Source of the DNA: Micropterix aruncella
Taxonomy: Eukaryota; Arthropoda; Insecta; Lepidoptera; Micropterigidae
Direction of reading: 5' to 3'
Assembly (NCBI GenBank): GCA_944548615.1
Contig: OX155976.1
Span: forward strand, 7,211,822 to 7,275,821
Length of the DNA: 64,000 nt
The position numbers and the translations under genes were made by a program. The notes beneath the pieces are model-generated. The model saw only the letters and a program-made list of their open reading frames with translations. It was not told the origin of the DNA and searched no databases. The stretch's first letter is position 1, and each line of letters starts with the position of its first letter. Shown here one piece after another: positions 1 through 9,715 of this stretch.

Positions 1-17
1 TGCGCCGACATCTCTCT

Positions 18-662
18 GTGACGCGGGCGTGCTCAATGGTAGCTCTAGATCACGTAAATGTGACTATAAAAACGAGAGTTATCCGACTAGCTATTATACT
101 TCATCCGTTATCAGTGGTCCGACGACATAGTTTTTCAAATATTCATCATCGAGAATATTATTTTATTTTAATTATAAATATCCAAAAAAGTTATTTTAAT
201 TATAAATATCCAAAAAAACTAAAAAGTTCGGAGTGTACCGTGGAATACGTGGGAGACAACCTGCCATCCTCCATCTTAAAGGCCGCTTCATCGTCGCTGA
301 CCAACCTACTCTTACCGTATAAAGTCCAACCAGTTCAGTCAATGTACACGTCCAGTCAACCAGTCCAGTCAATGCAACCAGTCCAGTCAACCAGCAACGA
401 AATGGCACGACCGTCGGCGACTGGAGGAGACAATTCTCTCGGGAACTTGGATTGGACTGAAGATTTTGCGAAAAACGAACTTGAACCAAAACGGCGAAAC
501 TTGACAAACTTCGACTACGAGCAGGATCGCCTCCGCCGCGAATTTCTCCTCGTTCTGAATAAACCGGACGAGAAATACGTAAATATGAAGACTTTCTACA
601 TGACTGCTCTTAACGTAACTCGGAATGCCAGTATTAGACAATTTAGACGATGCTCTATATAA
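18..662 (+). CDS. Unrecognised 214-codon open reading frame
   Basis: A long open frame from a GTG codon close to the window edge; it could extend or be spliced upstream. I do not recognise the protein. Residues about 100-125 are low-complexity, with a short repeat (QPVQSM-like, three imperfect copies) that mirrors a repeat in the DNA at about 330-392. The last third is charged and polar with no motif I can name. Base composition there is richer in GC than the AT-rich DNA after the stop. It could be a host exon, an element fragment, or chance. The 5' part (about residues 40-66) is translated from a tandemly duplicated AT-rich stretch, which argues that the true start, if any, is further downstream. 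Confidence 0.25.
   Translation: MTRACSMVALDHVNVTIKTRVIRLAIILHPLSVVRRHSFSNIHHREYYFILIINIQKSYFNYKYPKKLKSSECTVEYVGDNLPSSILKAASSSLTNLLLPYKVQPVQSMYTSSQPVQSMQPVQSTSNEMARPSATGGDNSLGNLDWTEDFAKNELEPKRRNLTNFDYEQDRLRREFLLVLNKPDEKYVNMKTFYMTALNVTRNASIRQFRRCSI
167..216. repeat. 25-bp tandem duplication
   Basis: The unit TTTTAATTATAAATATCC followed by an A run occurs twice head to tail. Confidence 0.7.
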
Positions 663-1871
663 TCTCATAGATAGGATCAATATTAAAACATTGCCAAGTA
701 CGAGATGAATCGTAGTAGCATTTAGCAAAAGGATTTTGTTACATAGACAGTTATGAGATGATTCGGATAACTTTATTGAAAAAGTACGCGATATAAGCTT
801 TTTATGATGAATATATAATATTATTAGAGCTTTTAATTATGTGATACGAATGAAAACAATGTCCTGAAAACGTTTTAGCAGTCAACTTGTTAAAATAATT
901 TATAAATATAGCAATAAGCCCGCCTTTTCGAATAGATAATGCGTTTTATTTCTATTATTATAACGTATAGTTATTTTATGTCAGATTATTACCATTTCGA
1001 ATTTTATTTTATAAACTTATTTAATTAATGTATTTATTTATTTATTTATTTTTTTAGTAACACATCTAGTAAAAAATTAATGTCATATTTGATTAAGATG
1101 TTAGCAAGAAATTGATGCGACATTATTTTTAATGATTGACTCTGTCGCCTAACTAGGCCTAGGCCTGTTCTAAGGCAGACTTTTCATGACGATATTAAGT
1201 GTGCACTGTCAACTTAAACTATAGTTAGTACTTATATTTAAATCGACAAATATAAAACTACAAATATTTACGCATATACAAATATGGATAGATACTTATA
1301 TGCATCTATAGATAAAATATATATTCATATATGCACACATACACATACATATATTTATACGAACATAATAATAAAACCAAAATAAATAAAAATAAAAACT
1401 AAAATAATATACATATATAAATCAATTACATATTGATATAACGCTAACATACCTATAATAGTCATTTAAAATTATCATGGAAAAACTAAATACTAAGTAC
1501 TAAGTATTTGATGTATTGTGTATTGTATGTGCGCTTATGTATTAATTACTTCGGTTCATATCTACAAAAATGATTTTTGCAGTTAAGCTACTCTAGTTCT
1601 GGTGGCCTCATATATAGATAGACAAATTTTCATCCCGTATGTTACTCCCTTAGAGGTGGAATTTCAAAGAAACCTTCTAGATGCTTATCTTCACTATCAA
1701 ATAAAGCCCTGTGCTAAATTTTGAGCTTCATCATCCATTGGTTTGGGTATCCCCATACAATATTACAACCTTTAATTTAGCTTCCAAGTTGCCGATGCGT
1801 TGACCAAAGTTGATTACGTAATCAGGACGAGCAACCCCCCCCCCCTCCCCGCGTAATCAAGCGTAAGTAAC
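663..1871. other. AT-rich stretch without a recognisable gene
   Basis: No coding signal seen. It contains a TTTA microsatellite near 1026-1050, an AT-rich purine/pyrimidine stretch at 1240-1440 and a C run near 1834-1850. A small GC-rich palindromic island (AGGCCTAGGCCT) lies at about 1155. Confidence 0.6.
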
Positions 1872-2057
1872 TTGTATCTAAATTCCTACCTAGGGACTCA
1901 CATTGATGATAATCTGAAATCGAACCTATCGTCAGCTTGTTACGCGATTTGCAAACTAAGGAAGATCATTGATGAAAAAGAAGTGATTAATGAATATTAC
2001 ACGCTCATGGAGTCTCACCTGCGCTATGGCATACTTCTATGGGCCAATGCCGTATAA
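1872..2057 (+). pseudogene. LINE reverse transcriptase relic (thumb/C-terminal segment)
   Basis: About 60 codons match the region just after the RT palm of Jockey/CR1-like LINEs: an LGxxIDDxL-type segment, then SSACYAICKLRKI, then a stretch ending YGILLWANAV. The full LINE-4 copy at 55-57.5 kb has the same order (LGITLDKKL, SSAAYAVKK, YGILLWGH). Both ends are cut and the nominal start is a TTG, so this is a dead fragment. Confidence 0.75.
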
Positions 2058-2148
2058 CGTGGACTTAGAGATCCAATCGCGTTATACCAACACAAAGAAA
2101 ACAAGAGCGCCATCGAGTTTATTAAAAACGCGAAAAAGAAAAAAATCA

Positions 2149-2164
2149 TAGGTTAGGTTAGGTG
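2149..2164 (+). repeat. Short TTAGG (insect telomere-type) run
   Basis: AGGTTAGGTTAGGT, about two and a half copies of the arthropod telomere motif. Too short to indicate a telomere. Confidence 0.5.
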
Positions 2165-2702
2165 ATGACCAAAAAATGAAAAAACAACCACAGGGTCGGG
2201 AAAAGAATTTGGTTTGGCACTAAATTTGGCAAAACGGAGAATAAACCTTCGCAATTTTAAAATAAAACTACAAATTTAAAGTTATAAACAAAGGTCCTTT
2301 ATTGCGCAGGTAGTTCCTTCCGTCAATCTCCGACTACGGTGACATGTTGTACGTTTACAGGGTTCACTTTGATATCCAGGCGAGAAAAATCCGGGCACGG
2401 TCGGCCGATTCGTGAGGTTTGTTTACATTAGGAAATAAAACGCGACACAGCCAAATCCACGCTGTGACGAAAAAGATAAAACCACCATTACTACAAAACT
2501 CGTTTATCTAATTGAATCCCCAAATGATTTAAAAACCCTTACCAAAAAATGAGGCCTTGTTCACATCGCACAAAAAAAATGCCGCACTCCTAGAGCACTA
2601 AACTTCGCGGAAGACTGGTTTTCATCAGGTTCTCCGTCTCGCAACGCTAGTGACTAAAAAGTGACTTGTCGTCCATCTTGGAACCAATTTGACAGGTCTG
2701 AA
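2165..2702. other. Non-coding stretch, nothing recognised
   Basis: No ORF or repeat identified. One side borders the possible foldback element that begins near 2703. Confidence 0.4.
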
Positions 2703-4200
2703 GTTGCCTGTTGTTAAATAAACTTTAGCACTGTTATTAAATAGATTTCCTTAATCCGCAGACTATCCTCGGAATACTAAGTCCGCGTATTATATCTTAA
2801 TTCGGGTGTTAAAGCAATGGTATTAATAAACCAGGTTTAAACCTAGACTAGTTAGTCGGCAGATTAGAGTGAAAACATTTTTTTCCATATACTAACACTG
2901 TCATATTCGGTTCGTTATGTTGTCAACTTTGCTAGACTTAGGTCTCAGCTGTCATTCGAACTGCGACATAACCTCAATTCGCAATACCTCTGTTGCGTCG
3001 GCTGCTTGGTTTTTATAAGTAAAATCATTGATTTTATAGTGTAATATAAAATCAATGGTAAAATGAAAGAATATTTATGTACTTACTAATTCTGTATTTA
3101 TTATTAAGGGCAACCATAACCTTGTTGATCAAAAAATAGTTTTATCGATTGTCATAGTTTTGTCCAGCTTCTCCGCCGACTCTTGGGATGCAAAGATGGG
3201 TACAGTCGATAACCTAGGTCTGCGCATTAAGCTTGAATCTGAAAGTAAAACGCAATAACATATTTTTATTTTATTAACACGATTATTTATTTTTGTGTTT
3301 TATTTCCTATTGTGATCATTAGTTAGTGATTATTAGTTATAATTTGTAATGGTGACGGGAATATATATATATATTTCTTTTCCTTTTTTTTTTTTTTTAT
3401 TGTGTGTATTTATTTATTACCGAATATATGTGATATAAAAACTAGAGAGCTAGCTGCCCTGGAACAAGTCCTGGCACTTAGTTGGGCAGCAGCAGTACTT
3501 AAATGCTAATGCTCATATCGGCCGTGTTTAATTTTAATTTTAATTTTAATTATATATATATATTTTTTATTGATATGATTATTAGTGATACTTGTGCACT
3601 TGTAAATGAATTGTTAAATTAATTAAATAAATAAATAAATAAATATTACTAAGTATAACAATATATAGAAAGAAACAAATTACAGAGACACTAACCTTAT
3701 TACAACCAACTGATTGCCGCGGCGACTTGCAGCTCGGGCTTTACGTATCCACCTTTTTTGTCGCCTCGAACCTCAAGACGATATTCAAAATTTTTAGAAT
3801 ACTCACCTTCCAGAAACGATAATTTTTGCGAAATTCCTAATCCGGCAATTTGACATATTATGGGTCGAAGCGCCTTTTGTAAAAATTCGGCATTCGGAGC
3901 CTAAAAAGCGCAAACGTTGACGGTACGAAAATAATTCACTTCATCCATTTTCTCACGGAATATCACGAATAACGAACGCAAAATCTGAACAAATCGCTGG
4001 TATGTCGCAAAACACGCAACTGTTCACCCCTATTCCTGCACTATTCCACCTCACACCACGGACTAAACTGACAGGAGATAGTCTAGTAGTAATAGCGACG
4101 GAATAGTGCTATTCCAGGTTTATTAATGGCACTTTCGTTTATTCCGAGGATTACTCGCGGCATAGGAATTAGTCTGGGTTTATTATAATAACACTGTAGG
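2703..4200. mobile_element. Possible DNA transposon or foldback with long imperfect inverted ends
   Basis: DNA at about 2724-2870 resembles the reverse complement of about 4080-4200: both hold, in order, a CACTGTTATTA-like box, ATCCTCGGAATA, ATTAATAAACC and a GG. Between the arms are TA/TTTAA simple repeats (3361-3377, 3534-3565, 3620-3643) and one unrecognised minus-strand open frame. The arms are diverged and exact ends and target duplication are unclear, so the class is not assigned. Confidence 0.4.
3700..3900 (-). CDS. Unrecognised open frame inside the possible foldback element
   Basis: A stop-to-stop open frame of about 66 codons with no ATG, read on the minus strand. It contains ICQIAGLGISQKL and ends VAAAISWL before TAA. 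The mid-protein GGTGAGTA could be either coding or a splice donor. I do not recognise a family. Its position inside the inverted-repeat-bounded region makes an exon of an element-encoded protein possible. Confidence 0.25.
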   Translation of the reverse strand, partial: APNAEFLQKALRPIICQIAGLGISQKLSFLEGEYSKNFEYRLEVRGDKKGGYVKPELQVAAAISWL

Positions 4201-4459
4201 AGATTACAAAAACAACTCATGACAACTCATGTTCACAATAAAATAGTCATATTTTTGTAATATTTATGACATTTATTAAAATGTTCTTGCGAACTTGATT
4301 TTTAATTAAATCTCTTGTTTTTTTGACATGGCAAGGACACAAGGAGGGTCATTTTTTATTGGGCCGCGTAATACGGCTATTTCTAATTGACAGCTAAAAT
4401 GTCAAAGCTTTTAGCGATTTGTTTTTGTTTTGAAGAAAATATGCTTTAAGATTTGGAAC

Positions 4460-4502
4460 CATAATTGAATCGCTTATTTACCAAAGAACACATGTCCAAA
4501 AA
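4460..4502 (+). repeat. Left terminal inverted repeat of DUF7869 transposon
   Basis: Pairs with 7182-7224 with three mismatches in 43 positions. Confidence 0.85.
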
Positions 4503-4622
4503 TCTTTTTTTTTTATATATGGCAAAATTTTCCTTGTGCCGAGATGCATCGTTTTGTTTTATCAAAATGCACAAGTCCCATATAGAAGTATCAAATAAAA
4601 TTCCCACCAAATTTTAGTTTAT

Positions 4623-4660
4623 AAACCAAAGTGCACATATCCGGGACATGTGCACTTTGG
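4623..4660. repeat. Subterminal palindrome
   Basis: CCAAAGTGCACATATCC followed at once by its near reverse complement GGGACATGTGCACTTTGG. Built from two head-to-head copies of the subterminal motif. Confidence 0.75.
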
Positions 4661-4722
4661 ATAGTTAAATGGAACGCAAATGCCAGCTGTCAACGTGACA
4701 GCTAACCTAACTGCTTTGAAAA

Positions 4723-6872
4723 ATGGACGAGGAACATGCTGCTCGTGCTGTGGAAGAAGAACCGGCAAGAAAGCGAAAGAAAAAAGGCACTTCAGACCCG
4801 AAAACTTATAAAAGAAACAAGGCTCAAGCATCAAAAACCTGCGGGAAGCCGTACAATAACTACAAGGGTGTTCTGATTCCAGCCCGTGAAATACGTGGAT
4901 TGTGCAAGTAAGTACATGGTTTTCGTTTATTGTGACCTTTACTGATACAAATATAGGTATAAATAATTCATACAATCCCTACTATTTCAGTTTTAGATAC
5001 ATTTAAGATACATTTCGTACAGTCATCCCATTATAAGTTAAGGCTTTTATTAACCTTTATTTTAAGGATTTTACTAGGATAGGATTATGTGTTTCATGTT
5101 TACCCAAGAAACCTTTGACTTAATCGGACGAATAAGATTATATCTATTAATCGTCCAGTTTTCGATGACTAGCTACACCCAATACATGTTACTTTTCTCA
5201 CCAAATACTGGCTTTATTTTTGTTACAGTTGCAGAAACAACTGTATGTTAGATGTGACCCCAGATGACCAGCGATCATTGTTCGACAAATTCTACTCATT
5301 CGGAACGCCCACTGAACAAGATATTTTCTTATGTGGCCTTATCGAAAAACGAAATATCAATCGTCGTCGACCACGCGAAACCCCAAAAGCTAAGCCGAAG
5401 ACAGCTTCATTCATCTTTTGGCTACCTATAGACGCTGTTAAGAAGAGAGTATGCAAGAAAATGTTTTTGAATACATTTGATCTACAGACTGGCAGAGTTC
5501 GAAGACTGCAAGCCCTGGTGTTGAAAAACAAGATACCAAAACGAAAAAACCTGGGCAATAAATTTCGCTTAACACCGGAAGAGATTTTGGGTAAAATTAA
5601 AGAGCACATACGGTCATTTCCAACGCATGAAACTCATTACTCCAACAAGAGATACGTTTACTTAGACCCAACTTTGTCTATAAAAAAATGCATAGACTCT
5701 TTAATCTGAAATATCATGGCTTGGAGGTCAAGTATAAACTATACTACAACATGTTCAAGCAGCATTTTGATTTACACTTTGGTCGTCCCCAAGTGGACAC
5801 ATGTATTACATGCGAAGAAATAAATATCAAGATACTCAACGCACATACGAGTCCGGCCATTAAGAAGGCTGCTGAAGTAGACTTGCAGGTACATAAAAAA
5901 CGAGCTGATAAGTACTACTCTGCGATAAGGAATACTATAGGTTTGTGTAACGAGACAGATGACACGGTCGGTATTTGCTTCGATTATATGCAGAATCTTC
6001 CGTTGCCGCATATTCCAATTCAAGACATTTTCTACATGCGCCAGCTATGGGTAAACCTTTTTTGCATTCATAACCTGAAAACCAGACGATCTGTTTGCTA
6101 CATGTATCACGAGGGTACAGCTAAAAAAGGTGCAAATGACGTTTGTTCGATGTTGTACGATTACATTTTAAATTACGTGCCCAAGACTGTGAAACATTTA
6201 AGACTATTTTCTGATGGATGCACCGGACAAAACAAGAATCATACGATGATAAGACTGTGTGCAGCATTGGTAGATACGGGTTTATTCAAAAATGTCCGAC
6301 AATATTTTCCTGTTCGTGGACATTCGTATAATCCCTGCGACAGGGATTTTGGCACAATAAAAAGATGTCTGAAACAAGTAGACAGGGTATACCATCCCAT
6401 GGAGTATGTTGCTCTGGTTGTTAATGCTGTCCAAGTAAGTGGACGTATTGAAGTAAAATATCTCTGTAATGATGATATATTTTTAGACTTCAAGTCATGG
6501 TGGCCTGATCATTACTTACGAGGAGGTGTATCTGAAGAAACTAAGGGCAGAGCTGTAAGAAAGGCGCTGAAAGTAATGTTTCATACGTCTGAATTTAAGG
6601 AATTCAAACATTCTTCCTCCAAACCAGGTGTTGTGAGAGCACTCAAATTCATAAACGGAGCAGATGTAAACACTTTTAAAATATTGATGTCAAACGCAGT
6701 CCAACTTCCCCAACGACGAGCATACCGTGGTCCAAATCCTATAAATTTCAAAAAGATTGATGATATACGTCGTCTCCTATAGTACATTCCGGAAGAACAT
6801 AAACTATTCTATGACCAAATTGTAGCCTGGCCTACTACCAACATTGACGTAAACAATGAAGAAGATGATTAG
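4723..6872 (+). pseudogene. DUF7869-type transposon protein, one intron, one frameshift, one stop
   Basis: Exon 1 runs 4723-4907 and ends at GTAAGT; exon 2 starts at 5229 after a pyrimidine-rich TTGTTACAG. The join keeps frame and builds a cysteine cluster (C-x-C-x3-C) that neither exon holds alone. After about 215 residues the frame breaks at an A7 run (5682-5688) and continues one frame back at 5688. The 5688-6782 part holds DTCITCEE and an RNase H-like array of acidic residues: FDYMQ, then FSDGCTGQNKN, then a CDRDFGTIKR segment. A TAG at 6780-6782 interrupts; the same frame continues for 29 codons to TAG at 6870. The order matches arthropod proteins annotated as DUF7869; a DDE/D-like transposase role is inference from the TIRs and acidic motifs. 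Full product would be about 610 residues. Confidence 0.75.
4908..5228 (+). other. GT-AG intron of the DUF7869-type gene
   Basis: Donor GTAAGT at 4908 and acceptor TTACAG ending 5228. Removing the 321 bases restores an uninterrupted frame from exon 1 into the ATG-containing frame at 5245. Confidence 0.8.
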
Positions 6873-7181
6873 TTGCGGATGATATATAAAAGATAAACTT
6901 AGTTTCGTAAGACATAATATTTTGTACTTTGATTTAAATACAAATTCGTTTATAATATGGGCATTTTTACTATCCAAAAAACACTTGTCCGATATAACTT
7001 TCCAAACAACACATGTCCAAAAATTAAAATATATATATAAAAAAAACTGCAGTTAATACAAACTTTAACAATATTTTATTTTGAGGCAATCGACATTTAC
7101 TTTCTTCATAAAAAAAATATTTTCACTTATACTTTTAGATAAACTAGAAAACTGTTTTTTGTGTCTCCTGTAAAATTGCAT

Positions 7182-7224
7182 TTTTGGACTTGTGTTCTTT
7201 AGTATATAAGCGATTCAATTATGA
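7182..7224 (-). repeat. Right terminal inverted repeat of DUF7869 transposon
   Basis: Reverse complement of the left end; see 4460-4502. Confidence 0.85.
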
Positions 7225-7277
7225 AACAACTCAAAAACTGAGTAAGACCAATATAAAAAACACGAGAAATACACGCG

Positions 7278-7306
7278 AAACATGTTGCGATGCGTGCAAC
7301 ATGTTT
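7278..7306. repeat. Small perfect hairpin
   Basis: AAACATGTTGC, a 7-base loop, then GCAACATGTTT: an 11-bp stem just outside the transposon's right end. Confidence 0.7.
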
Positions 7307-7334
7307 TTGAAACATAACATGCCACGCAAATTTA

Positions 7335-7734
7335 AATTTTTGTTACAGCCGTCAATGTAAACGATATATTTATTTTGCAAAAACGGGCAGTAAGAGCCAT
7401 TAGGGGTTTAAATCAGTGAGAAACTGGCAAACTTTTATTTATAGAACTACATATTTCCACGATATATAACATTTTCGTTCATGAATGCATATGTGAATTC
7501 TATAAGAAAAAACCAATCGCATAGGTATAGACACGCACGATACAAGGAATAAGTCACTTTATATCCATTCATCGCAGGCTGCCACTTCAGATTTCCAACG
7601 CACAACTATGTATAGAAGCGTAAAGTTTTATAACAAGCTGCCACAAAACTTGAAGTATGTTAATAATTATGTTGAGTTTAGAAAACGAACGAAACAATAT
7701 AAAATCGAAGACTATCGCGGTTGTTTGACATTAT
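7335..7734 (+). pseudogene. LINE RT C-terminal relic
   Basis: Broken reading frames give IFILQKRAVRAIRGLN, then about 100 residues later RSVKFYNKLPQNLK and finally KIEDYRGCLTL before a stop. This is the same order as the C-terminus of LINE-4 (IFILQKRAIRAIYKLG ... RFYNKVPVK ... DYLDN). Several stops and frameshifts make it dead. Its 3' UTR is interrupted by the Penelope-like unit at 7735-8309 and resumes at 8310. Confidence 0.8.
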
Positions 7735-8309
7735 AAATAGGATAGAAAACGAATTTACCGCGTGAAATTTGTAGCACCCGACGTTTCGGTGACGTTGCAG
7801 CCGCCGTTATCCAGGTTGTCAGAACACATCAAAGCTGTTAAAAACGTTCAGCGAGAAAAATCGGCGATCTGCGAACATATATTGGATAGCGGAAGTGACC
7901 ACTGGATGCAGTTTCAAAATCCCATTGTGCTATCCAAAGAACAATTCTACTTTCCTCGCATGATCCGGGAAGCCATTGAAATAAGAAGGAACCCGAACTT
8001 TAACAGAGACGACGGTTACAAACTCTCTTCTACGTGGAACCCTCTTTTTAAAATGTTCCCGCCGCCGAACACCAAACGCAAAGACGTAAAACAGGATACA
8101 GTGAGCGTTGTGTGCAAGACGGATTTTCAAAATTCCCGCGCTCCGAGCCCGGTCCCCCACCACCGTTATAACCTAGGCAGTGGCGGAAGCGGTACGCGGC
8201 TTACCCGCAAAACAACGGATTGACAGCTCTTCAGTCTACCCTGGACAACGGCGGCTGCAACGTCGGGCGCTACAAATTTCACGCGGTAAATTCGTTTTCT
8301 ATCCTATTT
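7735..8309 (+). mobile_element. Miniature Penelope-like unit with inverted ends
   Basis: The left arm (7735-7815) and the reverse complement of the right arm (8239-8309) are nearly identical over about 70-80 bp; the right arm lacks 11 bases (TTTCGGTGACG in left-arm orientation). Between the arms is one open frame for the C-terminal part of a GIY-YIG endonuclease of Penelope-like elements; the reverse transcriptase is missing. The unit lies inside the 3' region of a LINE. A related arm plus coding region occurs inverted at 47655-48135 and a third arm at 46655-46735. Confidence 0.65.
7762..8223 (+). pseudogene. C-terminal part of Penelope-like GIY-YIG endonuclease
   Basis: A 153-codon open frame. 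Residues 18-27 (RLSEHIKAVK), 32-40 (KSAICEHIL), 66-75 (RMIREAIEIR), 79-82 (NFNR) and 90-94 (STWNP) follow the pattern of the C-terminal half of the GIY-YIG domain in Penelope-like retroelements, where the glutamate of REAIEI is the conserved metal-binding residue. The GIY and YIG strands and the whole RT are absent. The first 16 residues are read out of the inverted arm and replace the true N-terminus. It could still be translated but cannot be a complete nuclease. Confidence 0.7.
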
Positions 8310-8455
8310 AGAACGAAACAATGTTATCAAAATGTTTGTACAATTTGAGTGAGTTTTAACTTTGATATTAGTGTTATTTTATTTATTTGTTACATTTGAA
8401 TTGTTTATTTCAACGGGTTTTTTGAAAATAAATATGATTTGATTTGATTTGTGAG
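8310..8455 (+). repeat. LINE 3' UTR remainder with GATTT tail
   Basis: AT-rich DNA with an AATAAA-like signal (AAAATAAATATG) followed by GATTTGATTTGATTTG, a typical LINE 3' microsatellite tail. Completes the LINE split by the Penelope-like unit. Confidence 0.6.
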
Positions 8456-8559
8456 CCTCAGCTCTAACTCGCCCTTCCCCCTCGGTGATTTACCTAAAAT
8501 GTGGACGGCCCCTTTACTGACTTACTTGTCGCGGGGCCTCTAAGACCGGTGCCTACTTG

Positions 8560-8670
8560 GCCTATTGGATCTCCGGCACTGAGACACAGATAGACAGATA
8601 GATCTGGAAATGGCCTTAATCGTCTCAGGGGGGGCTCAAAATCGATAATTTCGTCTTCATCTTCGTCTCT
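8560..8670 (+). repeat. Dispersed repeat tail (CTGGAAATGGCCTTAATCGTCTCA type)
   Basis: Matches 36300-36375: a GACAGA run, then GGAAAT-GGCCT, then GTCTCAG and ATTTCGTCTTCATC. Probably the 3' end of a non-LTR element; no coding part is left. Confidence 0.5.
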
Positions 8671-9107
8671 CCTATCCCCTCTGGTCGGTTGGTGGGCCGG
8701 GAAAGTTGTGGGCCTAAATTGTCCAATTATTAAGATAATAGTTAATAATCAATGCTATGTTAACTTCTTCAATTGTCATGTACTTGTCCTGTCAGTCAGA
8801 TCGTTTATTTTATGCATTGTAGATAACTCGACCGATTTCCTTTGTCGCTGAATATGAATAAGACGCGTTGTTTTGGTCGAGTAAGTATGAAACTGGTCTG
8901 ATTACAGTCATTAGGCCAGAAGAGGGTTCTTCTTTATGCTAGTCGGTCACGAGACCTTTAGCGAGCGGAGCACCTACTCGATACTTTTGTTTCCTTGCCT
9001 TACTTAATACCGCGTACTTAAGCGAACAAACACGCACATCTCTAATCACTACTTTACACCTTCGCTTCACAAATAGTATTTTATATAAAGTACTATTCGC
9101 CTACACA

Positions 9108-9132
9108 TTCACACACACACACACACACACAC
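9108..9132 (+). repeat. CA microsatellite
   Basis: About twelve uninterrupted CA units. Confidence 0.9.
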
Positions 9133-9224
9133 CTTTTCTTTTTTTTCTATTTACATTATGTCTAATATTATTTAAATTTTATTTCAAATTAAATTCTATA
9201 TTATCCCGCCTAATCAACATTCTC

Positions 9225-9430
9225 CTAGTACCACGGAAGATAAGCGGGTAGCCGTTGGTGACAGCAGCGGATGCCAGTATTCTTCTCGCCGCTGAGGAAG
9301 GAGCCACGGGCTCCGAAACGTTCGACTAAGGTACTCAACTCTATCCTTATACTAATCAAAAACCGTAAAGTGTATAAAAATACAAAATTTTCATTAAATA
9401 CAATAAATACATATGTTTGAATGAACACCA
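9225..9430 (+). ncRNA. Possible Penelope-type hammerhead motif and flank
   Basis: CTGAGGA (9292-9298) fits the hammerhead core CUGANGA. It is followed by one extra A, a 6-bp hairpin GGAGCC-ACG-GGCTCC (9300-9314) and GAAAC (9315-9319). Hammerheads of this kind are known from Penelope-like element ends. I could not define a convincing stem I/III and cleavage triplet, so activity is doubtful. The rest is AT-rich tail. Confidence 0.35.
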
Positions 9431-9715
9431 CTTTCGACAGTACAATGTAGGTTTAATGGGATCACTTTATCGCTAGCGAACGATCGCCCTTCATCCACAA
9501 CTGAAAGAAAAAGCGTATCTTTTTGCAAAATAAAATAATATGTCTTCATTAAAGACAAATTAAAGCAAAAACAATGAAAAAATCACAATGATTGAATCGT
9601 CTCTCAAATACAGGATGACAGCTGGAAAATTTGTTTTAAAATTCGAATGTATCCACTCTTTGAAAGAACGATCAAGGTTTATGGGCTCGTTATCAGCCAG
9701 CCATTAACTCAAAAT
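9430..9715 (+). repeat. Dispersed ~290-bp repeat, diverged copy of the 63-64 kb unit
   Basis: From CACCACTTTCGAC to CAGCCAGCCATTAA it follows 63119-63405 nearly base for base with scattered substitutions and small indels, including TTTAATGGGATC and ATCGCTAGCGAACGATC. No ORF. Class unknown. Confidence 0.75.

Larger units (their letters stand above)
4460..7224 (+). mobile_element. DNA transposon with 43-bp TIRs carrying a DUF7869-type gene
   Basis: The left end (4460-4502) and the reverse complement of the right end (7182-7224) agree at 40 of 43 positions, starting CATAATTGAATCGCTTAT. Inside the TIRs, copies of a motif close to AACACATGTCC recur (4486, 4566, 4631 and 4647 on the left; 6980, 7009 and 7190 on the right), like the subterminal binding sites of other cut-and-paste elements. 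The only gene inside is the spliced DUF7869-type gene. Total length is 2,765 bp. A clean target-site duplication is not evident (left flank ends GGAAC, right flank begins AAACAAC). Confidence 0.8.

Noticed and set aside
4909..4911. Stop codon ending a 62-residue protein
   Set aside because: The TAA lies in a GTAAGT splice donor; splicing to 5229 continues the frame.
4450..7235. Target-site duplication of the DUF7869 transposon
   Set aside because: Flanks GGAAC and AAACAAC share only short AAC-like text; not convincing.
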